IMG/VR virus record: IMGVR_UViG_3300030104_003665
Location: 4,948-43,913 of that record
Source of the DNA: a virus
Length of the DNA stretch: 38,966 nucleotides
Reading direction: 5' to 3' (one strand)
Shown here: one piece after another, positions 17,201 through 25,967 of the stretch
Numbering within the stretch: the stretch's first letter is position 1
Layout: each line of letters starts with the position of its first letter
Translations under genes and position numbers: made by a program
The notes under the pieces: generated by a model
What the model was told of the DNA's origin: nothing
Seen by the model: only the letters and a program-made list of their open reading frames with translations
Databases searched by the model: none

Positions 17201-20200
17201 GATCCTTGGGAAGGTATCGAAGCTGCTTTTGGCCCTACATTTTTTATAGACTCAATGCACATGGCTGCTGGGCAAAGTAATGTTAGTAACTATGCTAAAT
17301 ATTGTTGTATCACTTGGGCTGGTTGTACTGAAGACGAACAAGAATCTGCTGAAAAATCATCTTGGAGTTACCCACCACTTAAAACTTGGATAACAGATTT
17401 TGAGGATGTGTCAGGATTAAAAGAAAAAGCAAAAACAAGCTCTGTTTGGTACACACAAGCTAATAATGGTGAGTTTATATCAACATCACCTTTGATACCT
17501 AGAAATGATGAGTGGAGAAATAGAAGAATTGATGGTTGGGTTGGTCCACTTCAAACACCTATAAGAAACACGCCGTCAACTTTAGATTCTATAAACGAAA
17601 ATCATATAAATGGTTTAGAAGGAATAGTAACAACATCATTAATGCATGCTGTAGGTCCTAGGAGATGGTTAAGTGGAATAACTCGTGATGCTACAGAAAA
17701 CGGCATTGGAGTTGATACAAAAACCTATTCAAATAACGGTGAAATTGATAGACATTTTATGCACTTATCTTTCTTTGCACCAGGAAGAGATTTAGTTCCT
17801 GATGATATAGAAACTGATCCAAAGTTATTTGGTAAAAACTCTTGGGCTGCAAATTTACAAGGTATATGGGGAGGTGGTGTTTTTACAGGTCGTTATAGTA
17901 ACGAACTGTTTGGAACTCATGCTTCAAAAAAACATAGACATTTGTTAATGGAAGGTAATCATGACGAAGCTTTCAATTATAAAGAGTTGTCTCCAAGACC
18001 TGGTGTTGGTTATGGCTATAATATAAAGTATAAAGAAAGACATGAGAGACAGTGGGATCCTACTTTTAATGCAAGTGGTGATCCTGATAATAAAATACGT
18101 GATTTCATAAGAAATTTAAAACCTGGTGCTAAATTTAGATTTAATAAAGTTTCAAGCGTAAAAATTGATCTTAATACTGACGCCGCTGGCTATACAGATG
18201 TATCTGCTATTACTATGTCTGGAGATATAAGTGACGCTGGAATTGTAGCTGGTATGTTAGTATTTGGAGATGGAATTGCAGCGGGAACAACAGTAGCCTC
18301 TGAAAGTGGTGTGACATTAAATTTATCACAAAACGCAACTATAACTGCTGTTGCTACAAAACTTACATTTGTTTTCCCAGAAAATACTGATACCGAAGTT
18401 TATACTATTAAAAAAGTTGATGTAAAAAAATTATACAACCATACTTCTTGGAGAAAAGCATATAATAGATATCTTGTTAATGATGGTTATACTAAAAGAG
18501 TAAATGATAATAACAAATATTGGAGTGTAGAACAATCTGCTTTAGATTATTTAAGCAAAGTAGATGGTAATGGAAATTCTACAGATAATACTAAAAGAGA
18601 TTTTTTAAAAAATAAAATAAAACAATTTGGAGCTGCAGATAATAGAAGAATTTGTTATATAATAGAATTAGATAAAAACCCAGTAGACGCAACTTTTAAC
18701 CCTCTTGACGAAACGCTTAATATAATGTCAGCTGATCTTGCAGAAAATAATTTTTGTGGTATTGAATTTTTAGATCCAGTTAAAGATGTTTTCTTGTCTG
18801 ATTTAAGTAAATTTCCAGCTATATGGGAACTTGATCCTAAAAAAGAAGAAGTAGATTTAGATATATATTTTGAAGCTAGTAGTAATATACCTGTAAAAAT
18901 TAACGATAGAACGAACGAGCTTTTTGCTCCTATTGGTTGCACTGTTGAAGTAATAAGTTTAGTTAAATCTTCTTCATCTATATTAGAATCTTGGGATGGT
19001 TCTACGGCAAAGTTTAATCCTGGTTTTCCTAAATATGATATAGACCCGGGTACAGGTAATAGTCAAGGTGAGATAGATTATTCAGAAATGTTATTTAGAT
19101 TTGTTAGAGATGACGGAAGTTATACGGTTGCTGAAGCAGAACCTTATACTCCGGATGGGGCTAATAAAGAATTTGAAACTGAGTTTAAGTTTAAAGAAAA
19201 AATTGGTGACAATATAATGTCTGGTTTGTCTTGGTATAATTGTTTTTCTTTTGGCAATGGAGTTGAATCAAACAGGATTAGAGATGATTTTAATGAGGTG
19301 TTTATAGCTAATGGTGTTAAAGCGTCTACAACTACTCAAGAAACATACGAGGAAGAAAGAAGATCTCATGGATTAATATATTCTGGTTTATATAACTCAA
19401 GTTCTGGTGTAAATGATTTAAATCAATTTATAACTGCTGAAAAAATAACTAAAGATTTAAATCCAACGTTTGGCAGTATTCAAAAATTATTTCAAAGAAG
19501 AATAAGTTTAATAGCATTTTGTGAAGATAGAGTTGTGAGTATAGTTTCTAATAAAGATACTATATTTAACGCAGATGGTAATCCACAGCTTGTTGCTAGT
19601 GATCGAGTTCTTGGTGATGCTAATCCTTTTGCCGGTAATTACGGTATATCTAAAAATCCAGAGTCTTTTGCTCAAGAATCTTTTAGAGCTTATTTTACAG
19701 ACAAACAAAGAGGAGCTGTACTTAGATTATCTAAAGATGGTTTAACACCTATATCAAAATCAGGTATGCATGATTGGTTTAGAGATAATTTAGACAAGTA
19801 TAATTCACTTATAGGTACTTATGATAGTTATAAAGAAGATTACAACTTAACATTGTCAAATAATAGTTTTAGTGAAAATATTATAATAGATTCTTTTGTT
19901 GAAACTGGTGGTGAAGTTTTTACTATAGATGATTTTGCTAACAGAATACAAAATCCAACAACAACTGGTACGTCGGCCGTACCTTATTACACTCAATATG
20001 ATGTTTTAGATGTTAATTCAAGTTTTAATATAAGTGATTTTACTGCAGATTCTTTTTCGTTTAAAAGTTCTGCTACTATAGTAAATCACGCTGCTATAAA
20101 TGAAGGTGATTTACAAGCTGAAGTAGCACAACAAGGTACTTTAATTCCTTTAGCTGGAACAACTTTAGAATACGATAAATACACAGATTTACCAAACAGT

Positions 20201-23200
20201 GGTGATACACATAACGGTACTTTTTGGAATCTAGATGATTTTACTAGTCTTGCAGTTGTTGCTAGTGGTGGTACTGCTGGTCAATGGGATAATAGTTTGC
20301 CAATTACAGATCATAAAGATTTAAACGCAAATATTAAATGTACTTTAACACCAGTGTATCCATCTGGTACACCAACTGATTGGGATAGTCAGTGGGGAGA
20401 TCCTGCTTACTATAGAGATATTAGCTACCCACTCCAATGTGACAAAGCTGATGCTAATACCGCGGCGCCAAAATTAATAAGTAAGCATATAACTAGAGCT
20501 TACAACAACACATTTGGTGGTACATACAGTAATTATTCACCAACTTCATATCTAGTTTCTCAATTTAATACAAATACAACAGGTGATGGGTGTATTGTTT
20601 TTGATAGAGTTGATCTTGACGCTTATTTAGAGTTTAAAGACTTTGGCGCTGCAGATCCTGTTACCGGTTTGTTAACTGGAGGGCTTAACAGTGACTATAG
20701 ACAAGATCTTATTGATAGAGCGGCGGATCCAGCTCAACTTGGTGCAGAAAAATGGGATGGTACTTATATAGATCCAAATAATATAACACACAGTACATTT
20801 TGGAACGGTGAAGAATTATTAATAGAGTTTGAATTAATTCATTACTCTACTGGTATTGGATATAGTTGGGGAGTAAATCCTACAAACAACAACAAGTCGT
20901 TATTTGGTAGAAACTATTGTGAACCAAAACTTGCTCTTTTTGATGGTAACACCGCGATTTCATCTGATAAATTTGCAACGCAAAATAGTAGTGATATACC
21001 TTGGACACATCCTTACTATGGCAATACTACTATAATTAGTGGCCCTAGAGGTGCTGGTTACTATGACACTCAAGTTAGCCAAGGCAATATAGATGGTACT
21101 TTGTATCCAAACAATCCTTATAGATCTCATAATTTTTGGGATGGAACTACAACTAATCCTACCAACCGTACTGGTCTTATGACTTATCATGATCCAAAAA
21201 ATGGGTTTTTTGATATGACAGGTGTTGCTGAAAATACTAGTGGTGTTAAAGCTTTTCACGCTTTTTGGGCAGATGATCATTCAACGCAAATGTGGAGCTC
21301 AGGTTCTTGGTGGCTTAATACAGCGGAAACTATGGAGCACCCTCTTAGAGGTTTACACCATCAGAATTTTGCTGGTACTACATCTGGTTTTTCTTCAACT
21401 GGTTTTCAATACCAAAAAGTAATGAAATACGCTGTTATGGTAAAGTTTGAAGATCCAAACCAAGCAGACAATTCCATAGCTATAACACCAAAAATAGTTG
21501 TAGAAGATCTTAGAATTAGACTTAATCAAACTAAAGATATACAATCTACTTGGTATGTAGACGATGTAGCTAGAAACTTATTAAAGAGACCTCTTTTTGC
21601 TTTAAAAAGTTTTAAAATACGTAAAGTAAAAGGTATACAAAGTGATGATTTTGCAGGAACAACAATTAACACTATAACACAAATACACGTACCAGCCGTA
21701 CCACCTGTCGATATTCCAGCTTGGAATGAAGTACAATACAACCATTTTGATAAACCTACTACTACATGGACTATTGTAGACAATGCTGTTGGAGGTCCAA
21801 ACACTGTTGTTACACAATCTGAAACATCTGCTATTTTTGGAGATAATCGTGGTGCTATAGAACAAATTGGTAATGAGGCTGGAGCATTAGTCTTGGGTAG
21901 TGAAATAAAATATTCTATTCCAGAAGGAAGTTCTATCACATACGACGCTATAACTGAAACATACTCTTATAGCGATACTTGGCCTGGAACTGAAGGATCT
22001 TTATTAAGTGGTGGTTTTGATTTTAATAGAGTTAGCGCTGTTAACAATGTTTACACAGGAACTGATGTTTTTCATGATAGCTTGTATATTGATATAGAAT
22101 CTTTAGACGTTTCTTCTGCAACAGATATTAAGCATAGTATGATTCAAGAGCCTTTTTCAGTTGGTGTATGGTATTTAGTAGATGTTGAATATGATGACAC
22201 TATTAATGCAGGTACAGGTAATGGTAGTGGTAATGGTGAAATAGCTGTTTATGGAGTTGCTTCTACAGGTAATTTTGATGATGGTGAAGTTATAAACTCC
22301 GCTGGTGTTGGTAAATATTTTGGTGACAATACAAATGCCCACTGTAAGTTAATACAGACCGTGAGAACTGAATATGATTATAATGATAGTAATCCTGGTA
22401 TTGGTGATGGCGAAACTGTTTTAAGAGGAATATTTCAAGTAGCTAGTGATAGTTATTTAAACACAAATAATGAATTAGATCAATTTACATTAAGAGTAGT
22501 TGGCTGTACCAATAAAATTCATATTAAAAAAATAATTGTTAAAAAATTAACAGGATTACCAACTACTGGAACTATCAACGATTGGTTTTTATCACAACAA
22601 GCGAATTATAATCCTGCACATAGTCTTAGTAATAACTCTGTATATATAAATAATGATCAATTATGTTTTCAAATGATAGCAGAGCCTACTGGTAGTATTT
22701 TTAGAAATGTTTGGTATCAAGATATTGTTAGTCCTAGCGACATATATGAAACAGCTTGGAATCTTAGTTTTTCATTAAATAAAAATCCTATTACAAATAA
22801 TTTTAGTGGAAATTTAAGTGGTACTGTAGCTGTAAGTAGCGCTGGTATTTTTAAAGCTATGTTATTTAAAGATATAGAAGAAACAGGTAATTATTTAATT
22901 AGTTTTGAATTAAAACAAGATGATACACCTGCAAATTGGAAAATTTATAGAGAAGATTTAGGCATAGCTGTTACAACAGACTCTACAGTATATAGTAATG
23001 GTACAGTTACAGATGATTTAGATACTTACGGCTGGAATGCAACAAACGCTGGTAACAAAGTGCAATTTTATAATACTTTAGGTGAAACAACAGCTCAAGA
23101 ATATAGTATTACAAACATAGAGCTAATACCTGTTGAGCAAAGTATTATTACGGGATCTATAGGTGCTTGGAATATTACTGGGTTTAGTGCTCCTGATCAA

Positions 23201-24298
23201 TTTATATTTTTAGATAATGTAGAAAATAGATTTGTATTTGATGATTGTCCAATACAAGACGATGGTATACAATTTATAAATATAAACCAACAAATTAATC
23301 AGAATATAAAACAAAACGAACAATATATAATTAGTTTTACACATGGTATTACTAGTGGTGAAATAGATATTTATTATTATAATAAGCAAAATTATGGTTT
23401 TAGAATATCTAGCATAGATTCTACATCAAATACTAATTTTTCTGAAATAGTAACTATTGGACAAGATATTTGGAATCCTGTGCAGGGCACTATAAATAGT
23501 ATTGACTATAGTCCAGATGGTTTAAATTTTACAGCAGATTTAAAAAACTCTATTGTTGTTGTGGCTAAAGATAATAATAGTCTTATAAATGGTTTTATAG
23601 ATAATATATCTATGGTAAGAGTTTATGTTGATGTTGAAACAGCGGATAAAACTATTACTTTTAATGAAGGTGTAAATGGTTGGAGTAGTTTCAAAAGCTT
23701 TGTTCCAGAAAATGGAATTAGTTTATCTAAAAAATATTTTACATTTAAAAACGGCGCTTTATGGCAACATTACGTGCCTAAACTACAAAACCAAGTAGGT
23801 GCTTTCAATAGCGATGGTTTTTTTATTGATTATTCAACACAAGAAGCTGATAATTATAATGTGTTTTACGATACTCCTAGCTATTCAAGTATAACAAGTG
23901 TAATAAATCAAGGTCCTTCTACTGTTAAAACATTTAACACTATAAACTACGAAGGTAGTCAAGCTAATGTAATACAACCAGTAAGTGAGTCTGAAGTTAC
24001 GGTTGACAACGCTAACGCTTGGGTTAGTCAAGATAATATTTTAGGTTGGAAATGCTCTGAAATAAAAACAGATTTAGATGTAGGTAGTGTTATTGAGTTT
24101 ATTAAAAAAGAAGGTAAGTGGTTTAATTATATAAAAGGCTTAAATCAAGGTCAAATTTTAGACACTAGCAAGTTTAGCGTTCAAGGTGTTGGTATAATAA
24201 ATAGTACTGATAGCACAACTTTTACAGGTGTGTCAACTGGTAGTATTAACACAGGTGGTGGTGGTCAAGTGGATGCCGGTGGTGGTGTTGGTTATTAA
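14270..24298 (+). CDS. Giant gp12-like tail nozzle / receptor-binding protein (3342 residues)
   Basis: The start (MPEIKNSFLKGKMNKDFDER, then VPNGEYRDALNIEIST) and the segment RYKYRDGEFSPFSPFTHPVF at about 349-368 are hallmarks of large tail tubular/nozzle proteins of podovirus-like marine phages, distantly like T7 gp12. Another conserved-looking block is at about 1745-1850 (NKDTIFNADGNPQ, YGISKNPESFAQESFRAYF, GAVLRLSKDGLTPIS). A short beta module (GMLVFGDGIAAGTTV) sits near 1327. From about 2600 to 3120 several jelly-roll-like segments follow. The end (about 3125-3290: TFNEGVNGWSSFKSF, FKNGALWQHYVP, STVKTFNTINYEGSQAN) closes with a Gly-rich tail. It probably forms the tail and binds surface glycans. 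No frameshift is visible over 10 kb. Confidence 0.75.
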   Translation: MPEIKNSFLKGKMNKDFDERLVPNGEYRDALNIEISTSEDSSVGVVKNILGNHRIEDIIGNDFVCVASIANEKTNKLYWFVSSNHTDAIVEYDVENSTSNEHVIDIVFVDKYVNTSKAVLKFANKIITGINIIDDLLLWTDNENNPRKINVNECKKSTSDINTHTQLLFDEGSFSGITLDLMTGAVDADGNSELIGDGDFPFNIVTQAGERVWYERKQLDALLGQKAVPLGFATSNNDDTIKLEHKVKHYRNKKFLGVKNIIVFDDPDDATSAGTYFNAVDNFTDQNIIHDAWEKGDVIFGNDITIDIEERHITLIKPKPLNSLSVKINHEEQNEQTSSIPNLFETKFPRFAYRYKYRDGEFSPFSPFTHPVFNAKYPKDINASNDTTVFHNQDNVYDVDEPHNKAMVNSIHSVELTDFINPNTPEDVVAIEILCKQEESPNIYSIDTIKRLDKEWHSLSNHEGIGLDLGLGKSNEQTFAADGSITKGKYIITTENIYAALPSNQLLRQWDNVPRKALAQEITGNRIVFGNYVQNYDIENDLEISVSYTDRKGNINNFVSSGVRHVKSQRNYQLGVVYSDIYGRETPVLTSSDGAINVPWQDNNGNVNASRSLQLNTSVANNFPEWVDSFKYFIKEISNPYYNLVMDRAWVGKSTYELDDSKGHIWISFASSDRNKISEEDYIILKKKIGTDEKQVLTENKFKVIDIKNEAPEVCKYQLVNYGQVDQNGANSLTDDMFKVSDQRIDKEVDTIQIEAAEWKSFSNSTAGLFGGVTLEEDSDQGSGPIKTTGLYICWRRTTANDTMVSKKYKIVNGNSDGTTYTLKLATKITKIDADIAHVNGNSSDTTQANLHNDLLVQIEKRVIKDEENFSGKFFVKISKNQITDLIDNGNAVNILDQFQVTSKASQCWYWQDDIPGVTQSAVYDESNVTNYGLMNYTGHVADHATDPDDSIHDADNNNAVGDVDANGEEMRVTDYADPWEGIEAAFGPTFFIDSMHMAAGQSNVSNYAKYCCITWAGCTEDEQESAEKSSWSYPPLKTWITDFEDVSGLKEKAKTSSVWYTQANNGEFISTSPLIPRNDEWRNRRIDGWVGPLQTPIRNTPSTLDSINENHINGLEGIVTTSLMHAVGPRRWLSGITRDATENGIGVDTKTYSNNGEIDRHFMHLSFFAPGRDLVPDDIETDPKLFGKNSWAANLQGIWGGGVFTGRYSNELFGTHASKKHRHLLMEGNHDEAFNYKELSPRPGVGYGYNIKYKERHERQWDPTFNASGDPDNKIRDFIRNLKPGAKFRFNKVSSVKIDLNTDAAGYTDVSAITMSGDISDAGIVAGMLVFGDGIAAGTTVASESGVTLNLSQNATITAVATKLTFVFPENTDTEVYTIKKVDVKKLYNHTSWRKAYNRYLVNDGYTKRVNDNNKYWSVEQSALDYLSKVDGNGNSTDNTKRDFLKNKIKQFGAADNRRICYIIELDKNPVDATFNPLDETLNIMSADLAENNFCGIEFLDPVKDVFLSDLSKFPAIWELDPKKEEVDLDIYFEASSNIPVKINDRTNELFAPIGCTVEVISLVKSSSSILESWDGSTAKFNPGFPKYDIDPGTGNSQGEIDYSEMLFRFVRDDGSYTVAEAEPYTPDGANKEFETEFKFKEKIGDNIMSGLSWYNCFSFGNGVESNRIRDDFNEVFIANGVKASTTTQETYEEERRSHGLIYSGLYNSSSGVNDLNQFITAEKITKDLNPTFGSIQKLFQRRISLIAFCEDRVVSIVSNKDTIFNADGNPQLVASDRVLGDANPFAGNYGISKNPESFAQESFRAYFTDKQRGAVLRLSKDGLTPISKSGMHDWFRDNLDKYNSLIGTYDSYKEDYNLTLSNNSFSENIIIDSFVETGGEVFTIDDFANRIQNPTTTGTSAVPYYTQYDVLDVNSSFNISDFTADSFSFKSSATIVNHAAINEGDLQAEVAQQGTLIPLAGTTLEYDKYTDLPNSGDTHNGTFWNLDDFTSLAVVASGGTAGQWDNSLPITDHKDLNANIKCTLTPVYPSGTPTDWDSQWGDPAYYRDISYPLQCDKADANTAAPKLISKHITRAYNNTFGGTYSNYSPTSYLVSQFNTNTTGDGCIVFDRVDLDAYLEFKDFGAADPVTGLLTGGLNSDYRQDLIDRAADPAQLGAEKWDGTYIDPNNITHSTFWNGEELLIEFELIHYSTGIGYSWGVNPTNNNKSLFGRNYCEPKLALFDGNTAISSDKFATQNSSDIPWTHPYYGNTTIISGPRGAGYYDTQVSQGNIDGTLYPNNPYRSHNFWDGTTTNPTNRTGLMTYHDPKNGFFDMTGVAENTSGVKAFHAFWADDHSTQMWSSGSWWLNTAETMEHPLRGLHHQNFAGTTSGFSSTGFQYQKVMKYAVMVKFEDPNQADNSIAITPKIVVEDLRIRLNQTKDIQSTWYVDDVARNLLKRPLFALKSFKIRKVKGIQSDDFAGTTINTITQIHVPAVPPVDIPAWNEVQYNHFDKPTTTWTIVDNAVGGPNTVVTQSETSAIFGDNRGAIEQIGNEAGALVLGSEIKYSIPEGSSITYDAITETYSYSDTWPGTEGSLLSGGFDFNRVSAVNNVYTGTDVFHDSLYIDIESLDVSSATDIKHSMIQEPFSVGVWYLVDVEYDDTINAGTGNGSGNGEIAVYGVASTGNFDDGEVINSAGVGKYFGDNTNAHCKLIQTVRTEYDYNDSNPGIGDGETVLRGIFQVASDSYLNTNNELDQFTLRVVGCTNKIHIKKIIVKKLTGLPTTGTINDWFLSQQANYNPAHSLSNNSVYINNDQLCFQMIAEPTGSIFRNVWYQDIVSPSDIYETAWNLSFSLNKNPITNNFSGNLSGTVAVSSAGIFKAMLFKDIEETGNYLISFELKQDDTPANWKIYREDLGIAVTTDSTVYSNGTVTDDLDTYGWNATNAGNKVQFYNTLGETTAQEYSITNIELIPVEQSIITGSIGAWNITGFSAPDQFIFLDNVENRFVFDDCPIQDDGIQFININQQINQNIKQNEQYIISFTHGITSGEIDIYYYNKQNYGFRISSIDSTSNTNFSEIVTIGQDIWNPVQGTINSIDYSPDGLNFTADLKNSIVVVAKDNNSLINGFIDNISMVRVYVDVETADKTITFNEGVNGWSSFKSFVPENGISLSKKYFTFKNGALWQHYVPKLQNQVGAFNSDGFFIDYSTQEADNYNVFYDTPSYSSITSVINQGPSTVKTFNTINYEGSQANVIQPVSESEVTVDNANAWVSQDNILGWKCSEIKTDLDVGSVIEFIKKEGKWFNYIKGLNQGQILDTSKFSVQGVGIINSTDSTTFTGVSTGSINTGGGGQVDAGGGVGY

Positions 24299-24309
24299 AA
24301 TAAATTAAT

Positions 24310-25563
24310 ATGAATATATATAGTTTTGACATAGATATAAACGAAATGCCCCCTGCTAGAACAGCTAGAAGATTTACTATTACGGGTGATGCAAATGCTG
24401 AGTTTGAAATTTTTGCTGTAAAAGCAGATAGTTTAGATTTTTATAATTTTGAAAGTAAATCTTTTTCTGCTGGTCACAATAGTTTAAACAATAATTTAAA
24501 AGTAAAAATAAGAAGTACAACACATACTGGAGAAATAATTTTTCCATCAGGAGGTGGTGATTATGTAATAAAACTTTTAGCAGTAGGTGATACTCAAATC
24601 GCAAATTCTAACTCAAATATAATAACAAAAAGTATATCAAAACAAGCCACTACTGCTACATTAACATTTAAGCCTGGTTCAGATGATACTAGTTTTTACC
24701 AAACTTTACCAACTGCTACATCTACTGGGTCTATTAATGATAATGCTGTGGTAGCTCTTAACGTAGATGTTTTAAACTCTACTACAGATGCAAAAAGTTT
24801 TGGTTTTTCGCTTACGGATAGAACTACAACTTCTTATAATAGTGAGTTTTGGTATTATGAAAAAACAGAAGCTGTGGTAACTAATGGATCTGGAACTGAT
24901 GGCGCAGATACTTTAACAGTTACAGTGGCTGATACATCAGAAATAGTTGTTGGTATGCAACTAAAATATTACAAAGGCACTACAACGCCAGAATTAAACA
25001 ATGGATCTTCTGCTGGGAATATAAGAGTGTTAAGAGTTGATGCTAGCACAGGTGTAATTACATTTAATTCAGAAGTTGGTTTTGACGAAGGTCAAACAAT
25101 GACTTTTAGAGCTTACGGTGTAGATGTAATACAGTCTGCAATTGACGTAAATTTAACTATTGATGACGTTAACGTAACACCAGAAAAATTAGTTAAAGCG
25201 GTAGAAGCAAGAGGTGGTGTTACAGAGGCAACTGATGGGTCTGCTAGCCTTAATATAGCTTTACCTGACACACACGGTATTGGAGGTGGTAGATTGTTTG
25301 GTTATCTTGGCGCCGGCGTAAATAATTCTGCGGCTAACGAAGTAAACGTAGTAACACCAGATGGAGATGGTTCTGGTAATGACGGTCTTATAACGGTTAC
25401 ACTAGCTCAAGAACTAACAGCTGGAACTCTTCTTACTTTTAAATCTACACACAAAAAAATAAATTTAACTTCTAGTATTACTATTAATAAGTATCCTACT
25501 GCTAATAAAACTATATTTTTTGATTTAGACAAGATATTAACATTAGGAAATAACGGTTTATAA
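24310..25563 (+). CDS. Tail-associated beta-rich structural protein
   Basis: The 417-residue product is almost entirely Thr/Ser/Asn/Gly beta sequence with no membrane or catalytic motif. The N-terminus (RTARRFTITGDANAEFEIFA, about 18-37) and DFYNFESKSFS resemble an Ig-like or beta-sandwich domain. The middle (about 110-190) is a second sandwich. Residues about 190-270 hold a module with TLTVTVADTSEIVVGMQL and ITFNSEVGFDEGQTMTF, similar to modules in other virion genes here. The C-terminal part contains VTPEKLVKAVEARGGVTEA. It directly follows the giant tail protein and is probably a tail fibre, spike or capping component; the exact role is unknown. Confidence 0.6.
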   Translation: MNIYSFDIDINEMPPARTARRFTITGDANAEFEIFAVKADSLDFYNFESKSFSAGHNSLNNNLKVKIRSTTHTGEIIFPSGGGDYVIKLLAVGDTQIANSNSNIITKSISKQATTATLTFKPGSDDTSFYQTLPTATSTGSINDNAVVALNVDVLNSTTDAKSFGFSLTDRTTTSYNSEFWYYEKTEAVVTNGSGTDGADTLTVTVADTSEIVVGMQLKYYKGTTTPELNNGSSAGNIRVLRVDASTGVITFNSEVGFDEGQTMTFRAYGVDVIQSAIDVNLTIDDVNVTPEKLVKAVEARGGVTEATDGSASLNIALPDTHGIGGGRLFGYLGAGVNNSAANEVNVVTPDGDGSGNDGLITVTLAQELTAGTLLTFKSTHKKINLTSSITINKYPTANKTIFFDLDKILTLGNNGL

Positions 25564-25573
25564 AAAATACAAC

Positions 25574-25918
25574 ATGGCACATACAAAAATAAATTTTAGC
25601 GATCAAGTTACTCCTAACACATCAATAGAATCTGGTGATATGGCTTATATTTGTGATGTTTTAGCTGGAGGTGTAACTTCACAACCAATATTAGCTGGCA
25701 AAGTATTACATGTTGATCCTAGTTATATAATTATAGATAAAGATCCTGCGTCATCTCCAGTTGTTACGAGTGGCATGTTTTTATTGTTTTCTAAAAGAAC
25801 AGAAATAAACGATGCTGGAGTAAAAGGTTACTACGCGGACGTAACTTTTGAAAACTATTCCAATAAATCTATAGAGTTGTATTCTATTAGCTCTGAAATT
25901 GTTGCTAGTAGTAAATAA
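25574..25918 (+). CDS. Small beta-rich hypothetical protein of the tail module
   Basis: The 114-residue protein has the pattern FSDQVTPNTSIESGDMAYIC, then GKVLHVDPSYIIIDKDPAS, GMFLLFSKRTEINDAGVKGY and FENYSNKSIELYSISSEIV, which reads as a compact beta barrel or sandwich. There are no signal, membrane or catalytic features. It starts ten bases after the previous tail gene and is followed by a weak hairpin. A small tail or baseplate-like component is inferred from context only. Confidence 0.55.
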   Translation: MAHTKINFSDQVTPNTSIESGDMAYICDVLAGGVTSQPILAGKVLHVDPSYIIIDKDPASSPVVTSGMFLLFSKRTEINDAGVKGYYADVTFENYSNKSIELYSISSEIVASSK

Positions 25919-25925
25919 AGTATAA

Positions 25926-25951
25926 TAAGTGTAACTATATAATTACGCTTA
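25926..25951 (+). other. Weak intergenic hairpin
   Basis: TAAGTGTAA (25926-25934) can pair with TTACGCTTA (25943-25951) around CTATATAA, nine pairs with one G-T. It lies between the small tail gene and the heptapeptide-repeat gene and lacks a T run, so it may be a weak attenuator or processing site. Confidence 0.35.
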
Positions 25952-25967
25952 AATTCAATAAAAAAAT

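Noticed and set aside
21222-21422. Plus-strand open frame in another phase of the giant tail gene
   Set aside because: It has no leader, and the protein is a Leu-rich shadow of a region whose main frame encodes sensible sequence.
21526-21939. Minus-strand open frame of 137 codons, with a second one nested at 21602-21865
   Set aside because: Both are shadows inside the giant tail gene; no leader or recognisable domain supports them.
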